A stretch of DNA of 31,936 bases, taken from contig NZ_DASVTO010000151.1 of assembly GCF_036387535.1 (NCBI RefSeq), positions 1-31,936 on the forward strand, read 5' to 3'. Source of the DNA: Sphingomonas_R sp036387535 (lineage in GTDB: Bacteria; Pseudomonadota; Alphaproteobacteria; Sphingomonadales; Sphingomonadaceae). A program made the translations under genes and the position numbers. The notes beneath the pieces were generated by a model. It was not told the DNA's origin, made no database searches, and was given only the letters and a program-made list of their open reading frames with translations. How positions within the stretch are numbered: the stretch's first letter is position 1; each line of letters starts with the position of its first letter. Shown one piece after another: positions 24,454-31,072 of the stretch.

Positions 24454-25973
24454 CACTGCGCCTGATCGCTGACCATTTCCCCGATCCGGCTGGCGAGCAG
24501 TGCGCGGCCTTCACCCGAGAAGGTGGGAACGCCGGTCAGGACGCCCTGGAAATCGCGGAGCGGCGCACCGAACAGGATGCCGCCGGCATCGATCCGGAAT
24601 TCCCGGATCGTGCGTTCATGCTGCGCGGTTCGGGTCTTGATGACCGAAATCGCCTGGCGAACCTCTCCAAACGCCTCGAAATAGCGGAGCTGCACAGCGG
24701 TGTCGGCCAGATAGCTGAGATCCACATCGGCGCGGATGTCGCCCATGATCCCGTGCATGCCGAGAATCAGCAGGGTGACGACGCCCCGTTGCCCGAGATA
24801 GGTCAGCAGTTCGTGCATCTGCAAAACCAGAAACTGCTCGTTCGGCATGGATTGCAGATAGGCGTTGAGACTGTCGACCACGACGATCCGTGCCTGATGC
24901 TCCTCGACCGCGTCGCGCACCGCCGCCGCGAATTCGCCGGGCGACAGTTCGGCGGGATCGATCGCGCGCAGTTGCAGCTGCCCATTTTCCAGGAACGGGT
25001 GGAGGTCCATGCCCAGCGCCGCCGATCGTTTGAGCAGGGTCGGCTGCCGTTCATCGAACAGGAAATAGGATGCGTTTTCGCCGCGTTTCAGCGTCGCGAC
25101 CAGGGCCTGAACGCTGGCCGTGGTCTTGCCGACACCGGCGGGGCCGGTCAGCAGCGTGGCCGTGCCGGGAACCAGGCCGCCGCCCAGCAGCGAGTCGAAC
25201 TCCGCCGAACCGGTCGAGATCGGCGTATCATCATAATCGGTGCGGTGTTCCGCCGCGACCAGCCGGGGATAGACCTGCAAACCGCCGCGGGCGATTTCAA
25301 AGTCGTGATAGCCGCCGCGATAGCGGACGCCGCGCATCTTCACGACATGCATCCGTCGCCGTTGCGTACCGAAGCCCGACAGGGTCTGTTCCAGCGCGAG
25401 CACGCCGTGCGCGATGCTGTGCAGTTGCAGGTCGCTGCCCGACGCGCTCTTGTCGTCCAGCACCAGCACGGTGCATTTCCGGGTCGAGAAATAATGCTTC
25501 AGCGCCAGGATCTGTCGACGATAGCGGATCGGGCTTTGCGCGAGCAGGCGCAGTTCCGACAGGCTGTCGATCACCACGCGTGCGGGGCGGACCGCATCGA
25601 CGCGCGCCATGATCGCGCGCACCGTCTCGCCCAGTTCGACCTCGCTGGGATGCAGCAACGTCTGTTCCTGATCCTCGCCCAAACCGTCCGCGGGCACCAT
25701 CTCGAACAGCGTCAACGGATCCAGCGACCAGCCGTGCGTGCGCCCGACGGCGCGCAGTTCGACCTCGGTTTCCGCCAGCGTGATGTACAGGCCGATTTCG
25801 CCCGCGGCGGCGCCGGCGAGCAGGAACCCCAGGCCGAGCGTGGTCTTCCCGGTTCCGGGCGTGCCTTCCACCAGATAGAGCCGGTCCGGCGTCAGCCCGC
25901 CGTTCAGGATGTCGTCCAGCCCGACAATTCCGGTGGAGGCGAAACGGTCATCACGGTCATCGTCTAGCGGCAC
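24453..25973 (-). CDS. kaiC: KaiC-like double-domain ATPase
   Basis: RecA-fold ATPase of the KaiC family, 506 residues with two tandem domains, as in the cyanobacterial clock protein (519 residues). CI has Walker A GTPGTGKTT with Lys43 and Walker B RVVIDSLSEL. CII has Walker A GPAGVGKTT with Lys283 and Walker B IVVVDSLNAY. FLFDERQ in CII matches the catalytic-glutamate region. The segment aligning with the clock phosphosites Ser431/Thr432 reads DLSYLADT, giving Ser420 and Tyr421. GTG 25973 was chosen because AGGA lies seven bases upstream; no better start is in frame. No kaiA or kaiB is present in the window. The likely role is ATP-driven signalling to the downstream kinase, not proven timekeeping. 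Confidence 0.92.
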   Translation of the reverse strand: MPLDDDRDDRFASTGIVGLDDILNGGLTPDRLYLVEGTPGTGKTTLGLGFLLAGAAAGEIGLYITLAETEVELRAVGRTHGWSLDPLTLFEMVPADGLGEDQEQTLLHPSEVELGETVRAIMARVDAVRPARVVIDSLSELRLLAQSPIRYRRQILALKHYFSTRKCTVLVLDDKSASGSDLQLHSIAHGVLALEQTLSGFGTQRRRMHVVKMRGVRYRGGYHDFEIARGGLQVYPRLVAAEHRTDYDDTPISTGSAEFDSLLGGGLVPGTATLLTGPAGVGKTTASVQALVATLKRGENASYFLFDERQPTLLKRSAALGMDLHPFLENGQLQLRAIDPAELSPGEFAAAVRDAVEEHQARIVVVDSLNAYLQSMPNEQFLVLQMHELLTYLGQRGVVTLLILGMHGIMGDIRADVDLSYLADTAVQLRYFEAFGEVRQAISVIKTRTAQHERTIREFRIDAGGILFGAPLRDFQGVLTGVPTFSGEGRALLASRIGEMVSDQAQ

Positions 25974-26198
25974 ATGCGGTTCCTATGTTCGGACATGCGG
26001 TGCGATCCCCGGCGTCCAAAAACCATCGTCGTTTAAGCAACGGCCGATCCCGCGCAAAGTGCCACGATCCCGCCAGCCGCAAAAAAGAGATTGCGGATGC
26101 GAAACAAATCTCCTGAAATCACAGCGGCTTGGGCGGTTGGTGCTGCAACGATCCGGAGCACGGATCGTAGAGCCGACAGGTCAGTGACGAGGGTGATG

Positions 26199-26963
26199 AT
26201 GACATCGGGGGTGATCGCGGCGGGGTTCTGGGGCCTGGTGGGCGGATCCGCGCTGCTGCTGGGTGCCATGATCGCGTACTGGATCGCGCTTCCGCAGCGG
26301 CTGATTGCCGCGATCATGGCGGTCGGATCGGGGGTGCTGATCTCCGCCGTGGCGTTCGACCTGATGGACGAGGCGTTCCGGCGCGGGGGGTTCGATGCGA
26401 CCGCCTCCGGGTTTCTGGGCGGCGCGATCGTCTACACCGCCGCGAACATCATGGTATCCAGCCGCGGTGCGCGCCATCGCAAGCGCTCCGGGTCCAACCC
26501 GGCGGAGAGCCAGCCGGCGGCCGGCGATGATTCGGGGCTGGCGATCGCGATCGGCGCGTTGCTGGACGGCATTCCGGAATCGGTGGTGATCGGCGTCAGC
26601 CTGCTTGCCGGCGGCGGCGTCAGCATCGTCACGGTGGCCGCCGTGTTCCTGTCCAACATACCCGAAGGCCTGTCGAGCGCGGCCGGCATGAAGAAGGCGG
26701 GGCGGGGGGCCGGCTATATCTTCGGCGTCTGGGGCGGCATTGCGCTCCTGTCCGGGCTGGCCGCGATGATCGGCAATGTCGCACTGGCCGGCAGCAGCCC
26801 CGACCTGATCGCCGCCGTCACCGCCATCGCAGCCGGCGCCATCCTCGCCATGCTGGTCGACACCATGATCCCCGAAGCGACCGAAAGCGCCCACAACTAT
26901 TCCGGCCTGATCGCCGTCACCGGCTTCCTGCTGGCGTTCGTTTTGACGAAGCTGGGAGGGTGA
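26199..26963 (+). CDS. ZIP-family metal transporter
   Basis: Inner-membrane protein of 254 residues with about eight hydrophobic segments. It matches the ZIP (zinc/iron-type cation uptake) family through GALLDGIPESVVIGVSLL and FLSNIPEGLSSAAGMKKAG, the paired Pro-Glu membrane motifs that line the metal path, and a final MLVDTMIPEATE. A charged loop (about 90-110, SRGARHRKRSG) separates the two halves. ATG 26199 is preferred since GAGGG lies five bases upstream; ATG 26196 would leave only two. Metal specificity cannot be read from the sequence. The stop is six bases from the tRNA fragment that marks the element boundary. Confidence 0.9.
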   Translation: MTSGVIAAGFWGLVGGSALLLGAMIAYWIALPQRLIAAIMAVGSGVLISAVAFDLMDEAFRRGGFDATASGFLGGAIVYTAANIMVSSRGARHRKRSGSNPAESQPAAGDDSGLAIAIGALLDGIPESVVIGVSLLAGGGVSIVTVAAVFLSNIPEGLSSAAGMKKAGRGAGYIFGVWGGIALLSGLAAMIGNVALAGSSPDLIAAVTAIAAGAILAMLVDTMIPEATESAHNYSGLIAVTGFLLAFVLTKLGG

Positions 26964-26968
26964 GAAGA

Positions 26969-27014
26969 TGGTGGACGCACTTGGGCTCGAACCAAGGACC
27001 CGCTGATTAAGAGT
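26969..27014 (-). other. tRNA-Lys(CUU) 3' fragment, attachment site of the integrated element
   Basis: On the minus strand these 46 bases read as the 3' part of a tRNA-Lys gene: from the 5' edge of the anticodon loop (ACTCTTAATCAGCGG, anticodon CTT) through the variable loop and T arm (GGTTCGAGCC) to GTCCACCA, including an encoded CCA. Beyond 27014 tRNA-like sequence stops abruptly and no D arm follows. This is the signature of an att repeat left by integration into a tRNA gene. The complete tRNA should sit at the far end of the element, outside the window. Confidence 0.88.
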
Positions 27015-27063
27015 TTGATGGTCCGCGCTTCCGTCAATTTCGGATGGTGTCGCTAACTCGCCT

Positions 27064-27107
27064 GTTTCCGTGACTTTCGTCCGCTACGTCTGCCCGTAAG
27101 TTTCCGT
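27064..27107 (+). repeat. Direct GTTTCCGT repeats next to the attachment site
   Basis: GTTTCCGT occurs at 27064-27071 and again at 27100-27107, 36 bases apart. Similar TTTCGG/TTTCGT words lie around 27038, 27075 and 27121. Clustered short repeats between an att core and an integrase gene are typical of arm-type integrase binding sites, but the assignment here is only positional. Confidence 0.35.
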
Positions 27108-27135
27108 TGGCCTCACCTCGTTTCGGTTGTATTGA
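27107..27135 (+). promoter_or_regulatory. Weak candidate promoter for the integrase
   Basis: TTGGCC (27107-27112) and TATTGA (27130-27135) are 17 bases apart and lie 27 bases before ATG 27162. The -10 match is poor. The ribosome site GGAG (27153-27156) is clear. Confidence 0.22.
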
Positions 27136-27161
27136 TTACGTGGCGATTAAGCGGAGTGATT

Positions 27162-28475
27162 ATGGCCGGGCTGAAGATCACAAAGCGTGCGGTTGATGCG
27201 GCCCCCGTGCCTGCTGCCGGAGATGCTTATTTTTGGGATCAGGATCTGAAAGGGTTCGGCCTCCGCGTCACCCCAAAGGGCGTTAAATCCTACGTGGTGC
27301 AGTACCGCATGAAGGGGATGCCGGCGCGCCGGGTGACGATCGGACAGCACGGATCGCCATGGACCCCCGAGAAGGCGCGCGACCATGCGCAATCGCTGCT
27401 GATCGAAGTGCGGCAGGGGAGGGACCCGGTATTGGCTGCACGCAAGCGCCAGCGGGAAACTGTGGACCTTGAGTTTGGGGCTTATATCGAGGCTTTCACG
27501 GACGGCTATCTAAAGATCGAGTGGGCGGATAGCTGGGCGGACGGCAAGCAACAACTGGTCCGCCATGTTCTACCGCATCTGAAGGGCAGGGCGCTTCCCC
27601 GTATCGAGAAGCACGAAATAGCCGCGGCTATCGACAAGCTGCGCAGCCGTCCGGCGCTTGCCCGAAACACCCATGCAGTTGTGCGCAAGCTGTTCGCCTG
27701 GGCTGTCGACCGCGGCGACTTGAAGCATTCCCCGGTTCCAGGCGCTCCGCCGGCCGTCAAGGCGCGTAAGCGGATCATGTCCCCGGACGAGATAGTGGCG
27801 ATGTGGAAAGCGTCCTACGGGCTGGGCGAGCAGTTTGGCCCGTTCGTCCGAATGCTGGTCGTGACTTTGCAGCGCCGTAGCGAGGTCGGCGAGATGCCGT
27901 GGGCGGAAGTTTCCGAGATGCATGGCATGTGGCGGCAGGCTGGCGAGCGAGTGAAGAATGAGGATGACCACCTCGTCCCGCTAAGCGCGCTTGCGATTGC
28001 GGAACTGGACGCCTTGGCGATGGGGCCTGCGCCAGAGGCAGGCGCGGACAAGAAGCCGTGGAAGCGGAAAGGGTTTGTCTTCACGACAACCGGGGAAACG
28101 CCAATCTCCGGGTTCAGCAAGGCAAAGGCCCGGCTTGATAAGCTGATGCTGCCCATCCTTCAGAAGATGGCGGACGCTCGCGCCGACGCGCTGGGCGAGG
28201 AACGCGAACTGGCGTTCCTGCCGCCGTGGCGCTTCCACGACATCCGCCGCACGGGCACGACGCAGATGCAGGCGCTCGGCATCCCGATTGAAGTAACCGA
28301 GAAGGTCATCAATCACCGGTCTGGCGAAACCGCCGGCATCCGGGGTGTCTACAATCTGCACGCCTATACGGACGAGAAGCGCAAGGCGCTGGACGCCTGG
28401 GCAGGCTTTCTCGTCGATCTGATCGGTGCGGCCGACGCTGCACCCAACGTGGTTCCGATCGCCCGTCGAGCGTGA
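27162..28475 (+). CDS. int: Tyrosine-type integrase, P4 family
   Basis: Site-specific recombinase for insertion and excision of the element at tRNA-Lys. The 437 residues carry the N-terminal arm-binding DUF4102 domain (GDAYFWDQDLKGFGLRVTPKG). A SAM-like core-binding domain (about 95-185) follows. The catalytic domain has Arg in TLQRRSEVGEMPW, HDIRRTGTTQMQ, NHRSG and the nucleophile region GVYNLHAYTDEKRKALDAW. ATG 27162 has GGAG five bases upstream; the longer TTG 27132 start was rejected. It is oriented away from the att site into the element. All catalytic positions appear intact. Confidence 0.95.
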   Translation: MAGLKITKRAVDAAPVPAAGDAYFWDQDLKGFGLRVTPKGVKSYVVQYRMKGMPARRVTIGQHGSPWTPEKARDHAQSLLIEVRQGRDPVLAARKRQRETVDLEFGAYIEAFTDGYLKIEWADSWADGKQQLVRHVLPHLKGRALPRIEKHEIAAAIDKLRSRPALARNTHAVVRKLFAWAVDRGDLKHSPVPGAPPAVKARKRIMSPDEIVAMWKASYGLGEQFGPFVRMLVVTLQRRSEVGEMPWAEVSEMHGMWRQAGERVKNEDDHLVPLSALAIAELDALAMGPAPEAGADKKPWKRKGFVFTTTGETPISGFSKAKARLDKLMLPILQKMADARADALGEERELAFLPPWRFHDIRRTGTTQMQALGIPIEVTEKVINHRSGETAGIRGVYNLHAYTDEKRKALDAWAGFLVDLIGAADAAPNVVPIARRA

Positions 28476-28481
28476 ACGAGA

Positions 28482-28539
28482 GTGGGGCGGCTAGGGTAGC
28501 TCCCGAACGGCTGGTTATCCGCCCAGCCTGCCGCCCCAC
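28482..28539. terminator. Nested inverted repeat after the integrase
   Basis: An outer pair, GTGGGGCGGC (28482-28491) and GCCGCCCCAC (28530-28539), encloses an inner pair, GGCTGG (28509-28514) and CCAGCC (28523-28528). Both pairs are perfect. The structure starts seven bases after the integrase stop and ends 30 bases before the next gene. There is no T-run, so it may be a Rho-assisted terminator, an attenuator or a protein site. Confidence 0.45.
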
Positions 28540-28569
28540 GACTTTGCGGACGCGCTGGGAGGCGTTGAT

Positions 28570-29385
28570 ATGGGCATGTTTGGGCATCAAGCAAAACCGA
28601 CGTTCTGGGATGCAGGGCGAGAGAACAAGTGGCCGAAAGATATTGTGGGCTGGATTTTCTTAGGGCGAGCGATCCGCCAAATAGGCAAGGCGCTTTACCC
28701 TGACGAATGGAAGGGCAGTGAACCGGGCATTGACCTCTTGGCCATTGCTGCGCGACCTCCCAGCTTAGCTGCTTCCTGTGCGACCTCCCCGAATTTGGGT
28801 GCGTCGCTTGGTGGGGGTGTCATCGAATACATGCGGCGCACCGCACCTTATCAAGGCGACGTGAAGCGCCGCGAAGACGTTTACGAAAGCCTGACGGTTT
28901 ATTTGCAGGCCGGCGGGCTTCGGAGCGCAACTAGGCACGATCCCACTGGAGAAATGTTGCCGTGCCCGCCGTTCTGGTGGAACGCAGACCATCTCGAAGG
29001 GCGGTTCTGCGATTGCCGGTTGGACCGGCGGCACCCAATGGGCGGAGTAATGGCAATAGATCATCAGTGGATCTTTGTCAGTGCCGTTGGGCTGGACAAG
29101 ATTATTGGCCTGATAGGAAGTAACGAAGATCAGGAGGTGTTTACGTTTGAGGAGGCGTCAGAAGAAAACGTACCAGCCTCATTTGGCGATCATCCTCCTC
29201 GCCTCAAAATAGACGAGATGCGCCGGGTCGCTGCTGCATTGGAGGAGCAAGGAATAGTTAAGCGCAAACTGACAAAAGACGATGTCGATAGAGAATGGGA
29301 CACCGCCTACGGGATTGCGCCGTACAAGAAGGAGATTGAGGCGCTAATGAAGGACGGGCGAGCAGGGAGGAGGCCCAGCAAATGA
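28570..29385 (+). CDS. Unrecognised 271-residue protein, element cargo
   Basis: I do not recognise this protein. Its 271 residues are soluble, with no signal peptide or membrane segment. The N-terminal part is aromatic-rich (MFGHQAKPTFWDAG, DIVGWIFLGRAIRQIG). A Pro/Cys/Trp-rich middle runs LPCPPFWWNADHLEGRFCDC. The C-terminus is charged, helical and probably DNA- or protein-binding (KIDEMRRVAAALEEQGIVKRKL). Base composition and codon use are visibly more A/T-rich than the neighbours, suggesting separate acquisition. GGGAGG lies seven bases before ATG 28570. It sits alone between two inverted-repeat structures, directly after the integrase, a position often used for accessory cargo such as phage-defence genes. 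That role is inference only. Confidence 0.75.
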   Translation: MGMFGHQAKPTFWDAGRENKWPKDIVGWIFLGRAIRQIGKALYPDEWKGSEPGIDLLAIAARPPSLAASCATSPNLGASLGGGVIEYMRRTAPYQGDVKRREDVYESLTVYLQAGGLRSATRHDPTGEMLPCPPFWWNADHLEGRFCDCRLDRRHPMGGVMAIDHQWIFVSAVGLDKIIGLIGSNEDQEVFTFEEASEENVPASFGDHPPRLKIDEMRRVAAALEEQGIVKRKLTKDDVDREWDTAYGIAPYKKEIEALMKDGRAGRRPSK

Positions 29386-29418
29386 AACGACGTTTGATTT
29401 AAACGAAACGTCGTTTTT
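29385..29418 (+). terminator. Terminator made of two AAACG-n-CGTTT palindromes
   Basis: AAACGACGTTT (29385-29395) and its reverse complement AAACGTCGTTT (29406-29416) form an 11-bp stem with a 10-base loop followed by a T-run (29414-29418), a good intrinsic terminator overlapping the last base of the upstream stop codon. Each arm is itself an odd-centred palindrome, AAACG-n-CGTTT, so the block could also be a double operator. Confidence 0.7.
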
Positions 29419-29499
29419 CAGTCGTTGAAGCCGCATTTCTTCTGCTTTCAATAGGTATCCGCGACGCACCTATGCGGCGCTCTATCGCGGAGCCTCACA

Positions 29500-29706
29500 A
29501 TGTCCCCAGATGAATTGCTGACCACGGACGAACTGGCGGCAGAAACCAAGACCCCAAAGAGCCGGTGGGATAAAGCCCGGCTGACTGGCGACGGTCCCCC
29601 CTTCATCAAGATCGGCCATCTTGTTCGCTATCGTCGGAGCGACGTTCGGGCGTGGCTTTCTGCTCAGCCGTGCGTCACGTCTACCTCTCAGTTGGTCGCA
29701 GCTTGA
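29500..29706 (+). CDS. AlpA-like helix-turn-helix regulator/excisionase
   Basis: A 68-residue MerR-like winged-helix protein of the AlpA/HTH_17 type: LLTTDELAAETKTPKSRWDKARLTGDGPPFIKIGHLVRYRRSDVRAWLSAQ. Such proteins regulate integrase or early genes, or act as recombination directionality factors in P4-like satellites and integrative elements. It is the first gene of a same-strand run leading to the primase. The double palindrome at 29385-29416 upstream is a plausible target. The 81 bases between contain no strong promoter that I can define. Confidence 0.85.
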   Translation: MSPDELLTTDELAAETKTPKSRWDKARLTGDGPPFIKIGHLVRYRRSDVRAWLSAQPCVTSTSQLVAA

Positions 29707-29712
29707 TCCGCT

Positions 29713-29925
29713 ATGGCGGCTGCAACGCCACGGGTAGCGAAGCCCGTTAAGCGAAAAGCCCGCCCCGGTGCAACGGGACGGACCTTTCTGGAAACACAAA
29801 ACGACTGCGAATCCACAGATAGCACCACCACCGCGCGCGTTCAATTCCTCGTCTCGGCCTGCGGGTTGACGACGGGTCGCGCTCGGCTGGTCGCTGCGTT
29901 CGCCTGGAGTGACGCCCATGCCTGA
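29713..29925 (+). CDS. Small unknown protein
   Basis: Seventy residues. The N-terminus is basic (KPVKRKARPGATGR). The C-terminal half, VQFLVSACGLTTGRARLVAAFAW, looks like a short helical pair. I do not recognise a family. It starts six bases after the AlpA-like gene, with a weak ribosome site, and overlaps the next gene by eight bases. The overlap and shared strand support it being real. Confidence 0.55.
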   Translation: MAAATPRVAKPVKRKARPGATGRTFLETQNDCESTDSTTTARVQFLVSACGLTTGRARLVAAFAWSDAHA

Positions 29926-30121
29926 TGCAACACCCTTCACCGACCACCGCGCCGCCGCCATGGCCCTCCTGACCAGCGGAGCAGCCCTCCGTTCTCGAGA
30001 AGGCCAGTTCCTCGGCGGCATCGCGTTCGACAGCAACCCGCTGTCCGAAAAGCAATCGAATTGGCTGCGCGTGCTGCTCGACAAGCACGGCCTACCTGAA
30101 TTGGAAGGGGATGCGGCATGA
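29918..30121 (+). CDS. Small unknown protein
   Basis: Sixty-seven residues from ATG 29918, preceded by GGAG eight bases upstream (29906-29909). GTG 29909 is an in-frame alternative. The C-terminal half LSEKQSNWLRVLLDKHGLPELEG resembles the short helical ending seen in many phage-type small proteins that help single-strand or replication enzymes, but no family can be named. The stop overlaps the next start by ATGA. Confidence 0.6.
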   Translation: MPDATPFTDHRAAAMALLTSGAALRSREGQFLGGIAFDSNPLSEKQSNWLRVLLDKHGLPELEGDAA

Positions 30122-30435
30122 CCTATTCGGAACCCGATATGTACTCATCCACCCCCGGTCATCGTGGTGTGGACACCTCGATCGAAGCGGCGGACGCCAT
30201 CGCCTCCGTTACGGCACGCCTCCAACGGGCGGTGCTGGCGTGGATCAGGGCCAAGGGCGCTGACGGTGCAACGACCGTCGAAATTGCGGACGGGATCAAG
30301 GTTGACCGGGCCAGCGCGCAACCCAGAACCTCTGAGTTGCGCCAGCTCGGGTTGATCGATGACAGCGGCCGGCGTCGCCACAACCCGAACGGCAAGCGCG
30401 CGATCGTCTGGGTCGCGATCGGGGGTGCCGCATGA
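30118..30435 (+). CDS. Probable winged-helix protein
   Basis: One hundred and five residues. The central part, LQRAVLAWIRAKGADGATTVEIADGI, followed by QPRTSELRQLGLIDDSGRRR, fits a winged helix: helix, recognition helix with a TSELRQLGLI turn, then a basic wing. This layout is common in phage proteins that monitor or bind DNA. Start and stop overlap both neighbours by ATGA, indicating a translationally coupled operon. Confidence 0.7.
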   Translation: MTYSEPDMYSSTPGHRGVDTSIEAADAIASVTARLQRAVLAWIRAKGADGATTVEIADGIKVDRASAQPRTSELRQLGLIDDSGRRRHNPNGKRAIVWVAIGGAA

Positions 30436-30737
30436 GCGACACCGTAATCCGCTTCGCCGCCGCGCGGCCTATCGCTCTTGCGCGAAAAGCCAAGCGCGAT
30501 CCGTTCTTGGGCCTGCATCCGCGCCGCAAGGCCATCACGATCGATCCCGAACCTGATGGAACGTTCGGCGTCCGGCTCTGGCCTCGCGATACGGCTGGGG
30601 CGGAAGCGTTCTTCCATAAATACGCCACGGCAACCGAAGCCCGCAGCCGGGCACACGCCGCCGTCCACCGCCATCCGGAGGTCTATCAATTCGTCGTCGA
30701 CCGGTCGGAAATGCCAGCCGCGGGGGATGACGTATGA
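30432..30737 (+). CDS. Small unknown protein in the element operon
   Basis: One hundred and one residues, basic N-terminus (LARKAKRDPFLGLHPRRKA), then a beta-rich region (FGVRLWPRDTAGAEAFF) and a helix (TEARSRAHAAVHRHPEV). No family recognised. The coupled ATGA junctions on both sides support it as a real gene. Confidence 0.6.
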   Translation: MSDTVIRFAAARPIALARKAKRDPFLGLHPRRKAITIDPEPDGTFGVRLWPRDTAGAEAFFHKYATATEARSRAHAAVHRHPEVYQFVVDRSEMPAAGDDV

Positions 30738-31072
30738 AGATCGATAGCTTTCCCCACATCATCGCTCGCGCGCTGGTCGTCGAGCAGCTTAACCCGGATC
30801 AGTGGCACGTCGCATTGCGTGGTGACGAGGCCCCGGCCGAGTCGCTGGAAGGACTGGCCAGTGGCGTTGCGTCGTTCGCTGGGGCCATGTCCTATGCGAT
30901 TGAAGTCGCGGACACGACTGGCCTTCCGGTGCTGGTCGAGCCGCACCAGCGGCCGGCAACCCCTATCCCCTATCCGCCATCCTCGCCTGCGTTCTGGCAC
31001 CACCGGTTCCGCCGGTCGATGGGCTTGGACGACATCCTATATGGCCCGGCCATGTTCGGAGGCGCGCAATGA
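30734..31072 (+). CDS. Small unknown protein before the primase
   Basis: One hundred and twelve residues, no signal peptide. It ends in an aromatic, Pro-rich stretch (YPPSSPAFWHHRFRRSMGLDD). The N-terminal half reads as alternating strands and helices. No family recognised. It is linked by 4-base ATGA overlaps to the genes before and after, the last being the primase, which suggests a role in the same replication or regulation step. Confidence 0.6.
   Translation: MKIDSFPHIIARALVVEQLNPDQWHVALRGDEAPAESLEGLASGVASFAGAMSYAIEVADTTGLPVLVEPHQRPATPIPYPPSSPAFWHHRFRRSMGLDDILYGPAMFGGAQ

Noticed and set aside
26969..27014. A functional tRNA-Lys gene
   Set aside because: The D arm, acceptor 5' strand and 5' half of the anticodon stem are missing, so it cannot fold into a complete tRNA.
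29482..30084. Minus-strand open frame of 200 codons in the element
   Set aside because: It covers the AlpA-like gene and the start of the coupled gene train; low-complexity and without a ribosome site.
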